DNA from: Angiostrongylus vasorum
Taxonomy: Eukaryota > Nematoda > Chromadorea > Rhabditida > Metastrongylidae
NCBI GenBank assembly: GCA_018806985.1
Contig: JADANN010000349.1
Location: 234,501 to 298,500, forward strand
Direction: 5' to 3'
Length of the DNA: 64,000 nt
Of the stretch, positions 1-10,164 are shown piece after piece. Under the pieces are notes generated by a model. That model saw nothing but the letters and a program-made list of their open reading frames with translations, did no database searches and was not told the origin of the DNA. The translations under genes were made by a program, and so were the position numbers. Numbering within the stretch: position 1 is the first letter of the stretch; each line of letters opens with the position of its first letter.

Positions 1-178
1 ACAGTTTAATAAGTGTGGACGTATATAACGTCTGAGCCAAGGACGGTCCAATCCTGTTCATTTCGTTTAATGTTGTCCTTTATCGTCTTATTAGATATAA
101 ATAGGTTAGGCGAATCTTCGGAGGTCTCTGAAATCTACTTGGTTTGTTGAAAACTGCGCTTGTTGGCCCTACTTTCAG

Positions 179-355
179 AAGAATCCGAACGATTTTGATA
201 TTGGCTAAGCAGTCATTCTTAGAACTTGCGACGTATCTGGCCTATATATATTTAAATATTGACACATCTGCTATGGATCCTTTGATCTTAATTCTCAATG
301 AAAAGAAAGAATTTGCAATACATCCGTTTACTTGTTGCATACAATATCTTTTTTG
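179..355 (+). pseudogene. Possible ABCC transporter TMD1 exon (weak)
   Basis: An open segment of 58 codons lies between an acceptor (TTTCAG, ending at 178) and a donor (GTAACG, at 356). It encodes two hydrophobic stretches around a DPLILILNE motif. The spacing (hydrophobic helix, then a proline-leucine run, then a polar linker and another hydrophobic run) resembles the start of transmembrane domain 1 in ABCC/MRP transporters. It lies upstream of, and on the same strand as, the ABCC NBD2 exons at 6503-8235. The similarity is loose and judged by eye. If real, the exon may be the surviving 5' end of that gene or part of a dead paralogue. Confidence 0.25.
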
Positions 356-394
356 GTAACGTATTCCCAAAGCTTGCTCCAACAGACCATTCAC

Positions 395-620
395 AGAGAT
401 CAGTCAAGCTCATGTTTTATCAATGGAGCGACTAAGTATTAGAGTGAATACCGCATCTCACATCTCACTAATCTGAATTCCTTGTCCACATTTGTATCTC
501 CCAGAGAGGATGACAGCTTGGAAATTACGTGATGCCATGTCTGACTTCAATGGAGAGACTGAAGAAGCAAAATTTCTTAGTTTTAAATCTGAAACTTAAC
601 CAACGAAAATGCTTATTACT
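395..620 (+). pseudogene. Possible decayed ABCC TMD1 segment
   Basis: In different frames this stretch reads ERLSIRVNTASHISLI and then LGNYVMPCLTSMERLKK. These recall the ABCC TMD1 motifs for the cytoplasmic helix (MRIRTALxSAIYRK-like) and the following GEIVNxMSxDxER-like block, in the correct order. A stop codon and frame changes separate them. The match is my visual alignment against the general family pattern, not a search. Chance similarity is possible. Confidence 0.2.
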
Positions 621-1307
621 ATACTGGTTGTTTTTTTCGCCAAGTGAAATTCCGATTTGAGTCGTACAAAGAGCTGATCGCCCATAAGTCTTACTGTCTT
701 TAATTCCAAAATTTTGGTCTCGTACGCAACATATTCTGTAATGTAATAGTGATCTGGTAGAGTAGAAGTCTTGAGAAGGAAACAAACGATTCTTATTTGA
801 TGAAGAAGCCACGAAATTCGGATTTGTTAGTAATAATTTCAATAATTAGAACATCTTATTTTAGTGAGCATAGGTTCATGCCAATCGATTTTTTTCTTCC
901 TTTCTTTTTCTCTTTTACATATTTTCAAATTGGAAAAAGACTGTAGTTTACCATTTAAGCGACGACGTGATCTTTGTATGAGCCCCACGATGTGGAAATA
1001 ATGCTTCTTTCGACTTCAAGTCATCCTTTCTTACCTAGTAGTGAATTCTGTCAATTGCGGTAAAAACTGTTTGGAAGCTTCAAATCTTTGACTGCAGGAT
1101 AAAAGTCTTCTTGTTTCACTACTATGGAAATCTAATCTTCTTGAGCCGATGCCATAATTTCTTCCAATTTTTGTTTCAAGGCTTATATTTTGAACCCGAA
1201 AAGCAAATAAACGAGCGCATTTCGTCCAACATGATACACATGTATTCCCCAGTGAATCGTTTATGTTTGGAGGTGCCGCTATTTCGTTTGATATGGGACG
1301 AAGGATA
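621..1307. other. No recognisable feature
   Basis: AT-rich sequence with pyrimidine runs around 885-915. Open frames on both strands are short, and I see no conserved motif or repeat family. Confidence 0.5.
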
Positions 1308-1572
1308 AAGCTTCCAGCGTTGATCAATCCGTGAGGGATGTGCCATATATTTGACTTCATCAAGTATCGTTAGAAGTGATTGAGTGCATATCAGGGCTAT
1401 ATAATGATTTGTGGTAGCTTACCGATGTATCAAATCAGTGCTGCTATCCTCCCAAACAAGGTTGGTATCAACTCGCCGACCTCGGAGGAAAGGGAGGGCT
1501 TGCTGAACAGGAGGAGCAAGATGGAACTAAGAAGCGGGTGTATGGTGCAGGTTACTTCTAACCATTGCTCCA
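1308..1572 (-). mobile_element. SINE-A copy
   Basis: Reverse-strand copy of the tRNA-headed family A (reference copy 39985-40275). The diagnostic core is present, with the reverse complement of the 'cggcaaattggtaccagac' type motif at about 1455-1480 and the tail start 'gttgatcaatcc' at about 1318. The tRNA-like head at the right end is poorly preserved. Confidence 0.6.
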
Positions 1573-1869
1573 CATTTCGTTGATATTTTAGGGGCTCAAG
1601 CTTCGATTTTCTAAAAATTTTTTGAAAGCTCTAATGCTAAACATGTTCAAATTGAAAGGACACAATATAAAAAATCAAATATGCGGTAGATTCTTCATTA
1701 AACACATAGGTTTCCAAAGTCCTGAAATACATTAGTGATCGATAAGTAACCGTCAGTTGAGTGCCGTGATATTTTCAGACAGAACTTCTGTGAGCCAACG
1801 ATTTTGAACAACTTATCTTTCCATATTTTTCTGTAGTAATGGGCTCAGGTAGGACAGTGATAGAAATGA

Positions 1870-2155
1870 GGTTCAGTAGTTCTTGAGACATTGATTCAAT
1901 CCCGCACCCCCCGTCCAATCAATTCTTTCATCCCTGTTGGTTCGGGACACTGGTAATAGAGCTGTCTGAGTTCGCTCTGTCCAATCTATGAAATCTGGCG
2001 ATTGCCTGTGAAGATGGAGAAATGCCTTAGGGACGAATAATCTAAGGTTCATGGGAGAATCGATTCGAGATGCATTCAACAATGTTCATAAAGAAGATTA
2101 AAAATTTCTAAAAAAGCAGCGAAACTCAAATAAACAGAAATCTGCAGATCTTAGG
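1870..2155 (+). mobile_element. SINE-B copy (diverged)
   Basis: Family B copy. A head with a 'gattcaatcccgc' B-box-like sequence lies near 1891-1905. It is followed by the 'gagaatcgattcgag' and 'cattcaacaatgttcataaagaaga' type tail seen in the copies at 22870 and 40990. The copy is strongly diverged. Confidence 0.5.
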
Positions 2156-3508
2156 TAATGGTGATGAATGCGAGGGAAAGAATGGAATTAGAGAATGCTG
2201 GTATCGATATAATACATGATGTCCGATTACGCTGAAAAAAATGTGTGAACGGTATCTTTTTAATCGTAGTGTCCAGTTTTATGCCTTTCCACAAGTAATC
2301 ACGAATTCATAAAGCAAAGATCATATCTATGCCTTCACCTGTAACTTGGCTGTGAGTCTTGGATTTCCTATCAAGCGCCTTTACCGAATTGACTTATTAA
2401 AAATTCAGTATATGATTCTGATACGAGTTGTATCATCTGTTTAATTAGAATATGAAACAGGGCGAAACAATGTCTAGATTACTTTAATATATTATGCTCT
2501 GTTTCTTATAAATTGTTACTGGGACTTGTTTGCCGCAGAGTGAACCTCAATTATGGATAATTAACGCAACTTTCACGGCGTAACAGGATCAGTATACGTA
2601 CAAACAGTATAAGTATTATTGTGGCCACTATGCAAAGTCACTATAGTGAGGAAAGAGCTACGCTAGGAATCAGGGAGAATGTTCTGCAAAGTGGTGAAGT
2701 ATTGCGCAGAATAAACAACATGTCATACAAATACATAAAACGATGTAGAGGGATGCGCAGCAGTGTTAGAAGAAGAAGAAGTGAATCGACGTTTCGATAA
2801 CTGTCTTTGTATGGTGCTTATGGAAAACGTTGTTGCAGTTGCAGACAGTTGCAAGATCAACAATGCGCAGCCGTTATGTAGGCGATCACATGTTACGTTA
2901 ATATGTTATTGACGAAGGTGTCTGAGGCTCAGTAAACATTATTCTAGTTTATGCAACTTGAAAGAGCACTAAGTTGGAGAGGATCTAGCAGAAGAGCAGA
3001 ATGATGTTAAGTAGTGATTGCGGTCTCTACAGGTCCTCGAAATGCAAGTGACATTGTGGTGGGCGTGGCTAATTTTCAGCCACTTTTCCTACGTAATCGA
3101 TTGTATTAGATTATGAAGAGCAGCAAGCAGCAAGCACGAAACCAAAATGAGCCCTTCGGTGTCTGTTGCGAGGCAAAGACATGAAGCAGGTGCTGTGATC
3201 GCTCCACAGGCTTTGCGATGAATCGCTTCCATAATACACCAGATAAGAAAGATGTGCGAAATTATCTACAGATAGAATAAGAGGCACTTAATAGTGCGTG
3301 GTATATAGATAGAAATGAGTAAAATAAAGAGTAATCTTTGCGGTATAGAGAGCAGTCTCTATACAAATGCTATTCGGATTTTTTTTGAGAGGAAATTTCT
3401 TCTTATTAAACACAAGTTTTTAAGCGTAGCTATCTCTAGTCGTTTCTCCTTCACGCTCTATGTAGGTACGCGGTTATTACATCACTATATTTTTGCCCAT
3501 CGCTTTTG
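2156..3508. other. No recognisable feature
   Basis: Anonymous sequence between a SINE-B and an RTE fragment. There is no long open frame, splice-bounded exon or repeat that I can identify. A short GAA run lies near 2770-2785. Confidence 0.45.
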
Positions 3509-5432
3509 CTTACTTGGATGCTTGGACGGTCCGTGTTCACGAGTTGTGCTAGTTTTTTTTGCAGCACATTTGCTATTCGTTTCTTTCGCAGTCGTCGTCC
3601 ATGGTGGTGGCTTTATTTGACCGTGGTGGCGCGTGCCAGTCTCATACCACGATCTGCTAAACAAATGCAGCTGAGAGTACAGCCGATTAAATTCGGTTAC
3701 GAACACTAACGTGTAGGTGGCCGTCCTAGTAGACGCCAACATTCTCGTGGAGTCCACTCTACAGTTCTTTTCGTCCATCTATCTTCCGTTTTTTTTCATT
3801 ATGCGACCGGTCCATCTGTGTTTCATTGTGGATGTATATTCTCCTGTATTCCGAAGATATGACAGATTTCGAAGATAAGAGCTTCCCAATCGGGCTAGAT
3901 ATTGAGAGTGCCGGTTATATTTCAGAAGACACTGTTCAAGTGTTCTGTGAGTAATGCGAAGTATTCTTGACGTGGTTGAAGTATCAGCCCACGTCTCTGC
4001 AGCATAACAGAGCGCTGGGAGGACAATTGAATCGAAAAGGCGAGCGCGGATTTTTAGGTCCTTCAATTGATCTGTGGCTTCTTTCAGAGGGCCGAATGTG
4101 GTCCAAGCTGCTCTCCTTCTATCCAACTCCTCCTTCATGTTGTTTTTACATGTTCATTGATCGGTCAAGGTAAATGTACGAAGTGGTCTCTGCAGTCAGA
4201 GAGCCATCCTCAATTTTTTCGCCTTCGCACCATTGGTTTTCCATGAACTAGGTCTTCTTCCGATTTATGCATAGTCCAATCTTTTTTCCCGCTTCATTGA
4301 GCTCGTTGATCATCGTCACTGCTTTGCTGGTACATCAGAAGATGACGATGTCGTCGGCGAAACAACGGTTTGGTAGGAATTGTCCATCAATACGTATGCC
4401 TTTCTCATCCGAATCGAGTGACTACATTATCCATTGCGCTGCGGCACTAAATAGCTTTGGCGATATTATGTCGATCCCCTTTTCCTATGGGTATGGTGAG
4501 AGGTCGACAGAAAAGCTGTATTTTCGTGGAACAGTTCCTATAACAGTCAGATGAAGTTCTTATGTATGACGGGTACACTCCTTATTCGATGAGCGCTGAG
4601 GTGATTGCATTTGTTTGGACACTGTCAAGTGCTTTTGCACAGTCGGCAAAGGTTTGGACTAGGGATAGGTGGTTGGTATTCCCGGCAAACTTCGATGGGC
4701 CGGGACACACCTAGCATGTGGTCCATGCAGCAAAATTCCCTGTCGAGATCCTGCTTGCTCCACTAGTTGCGCCTCATCCAATGTCCTTGATACGCGTGTG
4801 AGGATAATCTTCGTGAAAAACTTTTAGAGTACACTCAACAAGCATATCAGACGGTAGTTACGAAGGTACTTTCGGTCACCTTGGGCAGGTTGACCATGCG
4901 CAACGTCCTCCACTGGTCTGGGATTTTTTTCCTTTTGAAGGTAGGTTTTCATATGGTTTGCGAAAAGTACATGTAAACAGTGGGTTCTAGCTCTAACGAA
5001 GTGGACAGTAATATCATCGGGTCCTAGAGCTGTGCCTCTTTTCGTGCTTTCTATTCCAACTCGAACCTCCGAAAGAAGAATGCCAGGTGGTTTTTCTGCA
5101 GTGGGGATTTTTGGGTCCGGGAAGGGGGATTGTGAAACGATGTTTGTGTAGAACATTTCCGTTATTAATTCCTTATCATGGCGGGTAGTTTTGGTGATCC
5201 CATTTTCCTTCATCATGGCTGACAGCGAACCATTAGGATCACACAAGTCTTGACGATATTTTTTCAGGCTGCTTCTTTTCTCTGCTGCTTCCAGTAGTTT
5301 CTTTTGCCTGTACCGATGTAGATCTTCCTGAAAAGCAGTTCTGTAGCTGCCATTTATTACTGGCCGTGTTAAACGTTTTTGCAGTATGATCAAGCATCAG
5401 TTTACTTCTCTGTTGGAGCAACTCCTGATGTC
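3509..5432 (-). pseudogene. RTE-I retrotransposon, 5'-truncated, broken
   Basis: Reverse-strand copy of the RTE-I lineage, matching 17539-19460 along its length. The 3' end carries the RTE-I tail at 3509-3545. Open pieces encode the C-terminal domain (3779-4138; RRRAAW, FGPLKEATDQLKD, LFDSIVLPALCYAAETW) and the EN-RT linker with RT fingers (4824-5393; GTALGPDDIT, LRNYRLICLLSVL). The RT palm between them is frameshifted. Sequence beyond about 5432, corresponding to the endonuclease, is missing, as expected for 5' truncation in target-primed reverse transcription. No target-site duplication is obvious. It cannot encode a working polyprotein. Confidence 0.85.
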
Positions 5433-5685
5433 AAATTCCCGACCCCGGTGGTATGAGGAACTCAAGAAAAGTCGAACTATCGCCTGGATGTTTTGGAACA
5501 CTATGAAATGCGTTTAAAAATTGAGATAGGAGTTACAGAAATATTCAGCAGCTTCTTTTCACGCTTTTTCTTTTTCCGGAGATTTTTTTTAGCTGTCTAC
5601 TTCTTATTTTCAACATTTAATTCGTAACGAAATATTTCAAAGAACCTTGATTAACGCTGCAAGGTAATTCTGGACTACCTATTGA

Positions 5686-5851
5686 AAACACACATGCACC
5701 ACGTACACACACAACATACACTAACACACATACACATGCACATACACATATAAATATGCACACGCATACACATTCTCATATAAACATATATGCACACGTA
5801 CACATACATATATACATATATATGTATATATATACACACACCCACACACGC
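5686..5851. repeat. Imperfect (AC)n/(AT)n microsatellite
   Basis: About 165 bases of alternating purine-pyrimidine sequence built from ACAC, ACAT and ATAT units, ending in a TATATA stretch followed by CACACAC. No gene content. Open frames crossing it are compositional artefacts. Confidence 0.9.
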
Positions 5852-5944
5852 AAAGGCTGTCAAATGCCGATGAAGTAACTGTCACTGTACCAACATAGCA
5901 ACTCTTCAGTCATTAAGAAGTATACTAGATAGGGGTGACTTGTG

Positions 5945-6150
5945 TGACAATGGTTAAAGGTGTTCTTAAATAGACGCTGGATCGATCACTGATTCGATAT
6001 CGCGCTCCAGGCTCAAGAAGCATCTCAGTCCAACGGCTTCTGCGAATTGGCACAAGACTTCTCTGATAGGATATCAGCACTATTATAGGTCGATAAGCGA
6101 CTGCAATTCATTATGTAGGTCAAATATGCATTTAATTACTTCCTGAAAAA
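5945..6150 (+). mobile_element. SINE-A copy (diverged)
   Basis: Contains a B-box-like 'gattcgatatcgcgct' near 5992, then 'aattggcacaagacttctc' near 6045, 'gatatcagcac' and 'caaatatgcatttaattac', in the order found in family A. The head is degraded. Confidence 0.4.
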
Positions 6151-6653
<503 letters not shown>

Positions 6654-6689
6654 TAACTTCGTTTTGTACTGGTATTTCTCTTCTTACAG

Positions 6690-6798
6690 GAAAGTCCTCT
6701 TTGTGTAATGTTTTGTGTCGATTATATCCAGTCACATGGGGTCGTATATTTATTGACGGCGTCGATATATCCACTATAGGATTGCATCGTCTGAGAAA
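6690..6798 (+). CDS. ABCC transporter NBD2 exon, Walker A end
   Basis: Continues in phase from the previous exon across an 89-base intron. It completes Walker A (GSGKSSL) and encodes CRLYPVTWGRIFIDGVDIS and LHRLRK, the standard MRP NBD2 sequence between Walker A and the Q-loop. The acceptor is TTCTTACAG and the donor GTGCGT. All Walker A residues, including the catalytic lysine, are intact. Confidence 0.9.
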
Positions 6799-6960
6799 GT
6801 GCGTTTGTTTGTGTGCATATCATGGTGAAAGTAGTGTGTTGATTTACCAGTTAAATGGAAGACTACTTAATCCATTGTGTATTTATAAAGAGTTGTTTTT
6901 AGAGTGCTGATTACAAGTTTAGTGAAAAATACCAACATCAATGTTTCTTTGATTTTCCAG

Positions 6961-7090
6961 GGCGATGTCCGTGATTCCACAGGACCCCACACTTTTTGCC
7001 GGTACAATTCGTTCCAATCTCGATCCTAACAGTGTGTTCTCCGATTCTGAGTTATGGATAGCGTTGGAAAGAACTTATCTCAAAGCAACG
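6961..7090 (+). CDS. ABCC transporter NBD2 exon, Q-loop
   Basis: Acceptor GATTTTCCAG (to 6960), donor GTGGGT at 7091. It encodes [20 protein letters not shown], the MRP Q-loop block, followed by the helical-subdomain start ([16 protein letters not shown]). Phase agrees with both neighbours. The Q-loop glutamine is present. Confidence 0.92.
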
Positions 7091-7164
7091 GTGGGTGGTT
7101 GAACGTTTTAATTTGTAAACGTTCTTTTTTATGGTTTTCTCCTTTGAACGTTTCCACGTTCCAG

Positions 7165-7268
7165 ATCATGAATCTTGGAAATAAACTTGAGTATGAGGTT
7201 TCAACAGGTGGAGATAATTTCTCGGTTGGAGAAAAGCAGCTCTTGTGTCTAGCCAGGGCGCTGCTAAC
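7165..7268 (+). CDS. ABCC transporter NBD2 exon, ABC signature
   Basis: A 74-base intron precedes it (acceptor CGTTCCAG). It encodes a 12-residue lead, then STGGDNFSVGEKQLLCLARA, which is the C-loop. The usual LSVGQ is FSVGE here. Glutamine to glutamate at the signature position is an unusual variant, though the serine and glycine that contact ATP are kept. The donor is GTATGT at 7269. Confidence 0.92.
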
Positions 7269-7578
7269 GTATGTTATTTCTTACGTTGTCATTCTGTGTT
7301 GCTTTAGCAGCATATCATTTCATTTCTGTTCCTAGTTTAATTCTATGCAGAATTTTACTCTCCATAGAAAAAAATAATCCAGTGGAATTAACAATAAAGT
7401 TAGGTTATAGTATTATACGTTCAAATTTATTCCACAGTAGTGGGTAGAGATCGACCAAAAAAATTGGACGATTCAGACCCCATATTTTTAAGATTATTAG
7501 GTGGACATGCATTTTTAATGTACTACATGCAAGTTCTGTTTGTTTGAAAAAATAATCTGGATTATTTTATTATTTTAG

Positions 7579-7753
7579 AGAAGCAAAAATTATTTTGCTA
7601 GACGAAGCAACAGCAAGTCTCGATGTTTCGCTGGATAGGCTCATCCACAAGGTGATCAAAGAGGTCTTCCTGGATGCGACAGTTATCGTCATTGCTCATC
7701 GTCTTGAAAACATCTATGGTTTGGATAGAGTTTTGATAATGGATGGCGGGAAG
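7579..7753 (+). CDS. ABCC transporter NBD2 exon, Walker B, D- and H-loops
   Basis: The preceding intron is 310 bases, the longest between these exons. The acceptor is TTATTTTAG and the donor GTACAT. It encodes Walker B and the D-loop (IILLDEATASLD, with the catalytic glutamate) and the H-loop (VIVIAHRLENI), followed by VLIMDGGK. All residues needed for ATP hydrolysis are present, so this half of the protein looks functional. Confidence 0.93.
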
Positions 7754-7881
7754 GTACATAGTCTTATTCTGTGTACTATATTATATAATGTTTATTCTCA
7801 TTGCACTAGTATTATATCGTATTCAACTAAAAGTAACTGATATGAACGACAAGAAGTTCTGTCTATTCATCCATTTTTCAG

Positions 7882-8235
7882 CTGGTGGAATTCGACCGAC
7901 CAGAAGTGCTGCTAAATAAGACCGCGTCCGAACTTCGTACTCTGGCAAGGCACTCAACTAACGGAGATGAGGTTCTTGTTGAATCTGAAGGTGTTGGAAG
8001 TGAAAGTTCGCCGGAAATCATGGATAAACGAGAGATTGCTGACAGTGAGAGCACTCCTGAGATTGTGAACAAGGATGTGTCACCTGACACCGAAAGTATG
8101 CCGGAGTTTGTGGAGAAGCAGGGAAGTGACGATGAAAATGGTAGTGTCGAGATTGTGGACCGACCGACTGTGACTAATCGGTCAAGTTTCGACGAAGATG
8201 ATATGGAAGTGCTTAGTGCACCACCAAAAGTCTAA
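7882..8235 (+). CDS. ABCC transporter terminal exon with acidic repeat tail
   Basis: Acceptor CCATTTTTCAG; ends at TAA 8233-8235. The first 30 residues (LVEFDRPEVLLN, ELRTLARHS) are the normal end of an MRP. About 85 more residues follow, rich in Glu, Asp and Ser. They contain three degenerate 15-residue repeats of the form (S/T)ES(S/T/M)PE(I/F)(V/M)xK, and a fourth partial copy (SVEIVDRP). MRPs normally stop soon after the NBD, so this tail is an added segment. It is predicted to be disordered and cytosolic and to carry many potential CK2-type phosphorylation sites. Its function is unknown. Confidence 0.9.
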   Translation: MVEFDRPEVLLNKTASELRTLARHSTNGDEVLVESEGVGSESSPEIMDKREIADSESTPEIVNKDVSPDTESMPEFVEKQGSDDENGSVEIVDRPTVTNRSSFDEDDMEVLSAPPKV

Positions 8236-8955
8236 TCCAAGAGAAAAAAGCGCAACATATAATATACATTATACCGGGAGCTTCCACTGAAGAATGACAG
8301 CGCTCGGTCTTTAATTTCGGACGATCATTTTCAATGCCGAAACTTGTTAACTCTGTAAATTTTGAGCCTGACAGGCTGTTTAAAGCAAAACATCGCGATA
8401 ATCGCCGCTGCTGATATCATATTGCTAGTTGAAAGTTTTTAAAAATTGCCCTCTCAGGGCTTTTATTCATATTAGTGGATATTTGCGTATGTGGTGTATT
8501 TGCAGCTTCTCATTCCTTGAAACCGTGGTTATTATCTTTAAACTAAGTTTTGTTGCTTGTTATCTGCTGTGTAAAGTATACCACATTCCATCTGTTTTAC
8601 ATTATGTTCTATTTTTGCACTTAACTAGGATATGACGCCTCGAAGTAGTTATTATCTCTTCTACTGTAGACGTGTGTCCATGAACAGGTACTTTGAAGCC
8701 TCGTAGATTAAACAAAAACTCAACTTTCATTTTAAAATTCATTCTCGCCTACGCAGTGGGTGAATATTTTTCCTAAAGGACTAAATATGCAAAAGATCTT
8801 TGAGACTTCCTATTTCGTACTATATGAGACGCTTCTTTATTCCTTTTCTGTATTCGTTTCATTTCCTATGTTAAATACTTAGTTGAGGGTTTTGTGCATG
8901 TACGAGTGTTCTTCCTTTTGTGAATGAATCAATAAAAACACGATCCAGCTCTGCA
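8236..8955 (+). other. Probable 3' UTR of the ABCC gene
   Basis: About 700 non-coding bases follow the stop codon, up to the first good polyadenylation signal. This is long for a nematode 3' UTR. No repeat family is recognised inside. Confidence 0.55.
8931..8936 (+). promoter_or_regulatory. Polyadenylation signal AATAAA
   Basis: Canonical AATAAA about 700 bases after the ABCC stop codon. A GT-rich stretch (tgtgctgttgatg) follows within about 20-35 bases, which suits a cleavage site near 8950. Confidence 0.6.
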
Positions 8956-9065
8956 CTGTGCTGTTGATGACCTGAAACATGTTTGTTAGTTTTTCACTAT
9001 GGCTGGTGTTTCGACAGGCTTCGCCATAATCACAGCACATTAAGGGGTCGTATCAACATTTTTCC

Positions 9066-9455
9066 CCCAACGGTTTACCGCCTCATCGTGGCCAGGAGGT
9101 GTTCTTGGGTGTCGGACTGCGATGTAGAGCGGGTTATTCGTTCCCACGGGAAGGGACTCCCAAGCTGAGGAGTCCGGCGTTTCCATCACGAAACCCAGCT
9201 AAGAGTAAACCAATACCATACCAGATCCACCACCGTCATGGTATCAAATTAGTCGCGTTGTGGCAAATCTCCCTCGGATCCACAAGGGCTGCGACTACCT
9301 ATGGTGGTAACGACCTGAGGCAGAGTTTGGCCAAGCTGGTCTCGGGAATCCAGGGAACCACAATAGCTAAACTAGCAAAACTCAAAAAATGGAGATGATG
9401 CTGGGGCCCACACAACAAGTGAGAGCGGGTCGTCCAGGTATCCAAGTAAGTATCA
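9066..9455 (+). mobile_element. SINE-C copy, nearly full length
   Basis: Family C element. It opens with 'tttaccgcctcatcgtgg' and contains 'gtgtcggactgcgatgta', 'gatccaccaccgtcatgg' and 'ggaaccacaatagctaaac'. It ends in the RTE-type tail 'tatccaagtaagta'. It is about 385 bases long with no coding capacity. The tail is shared with RTE-I (see findings). Confidence 0.8.
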
Positions 9456-10164
9456 ACGTGTTTATTTTGTTATTCGGCGAAATGTTTTCGCGACCATGGA
9501 AAAAAAGTTGGAGCCATGCTGTTGAGGTCTTCATCAACTATGCCGTTGTGTTTTGATGAAAACTCAGTTGTGTGATTCTCTCAGTAGGTTCTCTAATTTT
9601 CTAAATCGAGGTGTTGATCCATATCCCATCGTATAGATACGTATCAAAGTAGTGAATGTTCACCAATGATCCGACTTCGGCTAACTCGTGATCATTCAAG
9701 GCTAGTTATGTCATCAGCTCTCCAGCTAACACATATAGTTATGCCTATACCTATACCGTCTCCATGAAAATAGAGAATAAAAAATTCTTAAATTAGCGTG
9801 GCAAATAGCCGTCTTCAATGGTAGTAAGCAGTAGCACTTTAGGTTAAGTTCAGGAGAAAAGTTATAGCCGATTTTAACGTAAAAGACCCGTTTAACTTGC
9901 ACTTCATTTCTGCCGAAACATAAATCGATAGCAACTATTGAGCTACTACCGGACAGTACGACACCAATTCTTTCGTAACTGCGTATGCGTGCCACAGTGC
10001 AGAGTTGGAGACCGTGCGTTTGACTGGACGTAAGAGATGTAGAAATGATGAGGTACAGCGCACATGGATTCTTGGAAGACGTGAGAGGAAGGATACATTG
10101 GCGAGGCTGTTACGTGATTTGTGTCTGTATTATATAAACGACCACGGAGGTTGCTCATATGAGG
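9456..10164. other. No recognisable feature
   Basis: Anonymous sequence between a SINE-C and the RTE-II 5' end. Short overlapping frames on both strands show no family motif. Confidence 0.45.

Noticed and set aside
5675..5863. A cysteine-rich reverse-strand peptide
   Set aside because: It is a translation of an AC/AT microsatellite.
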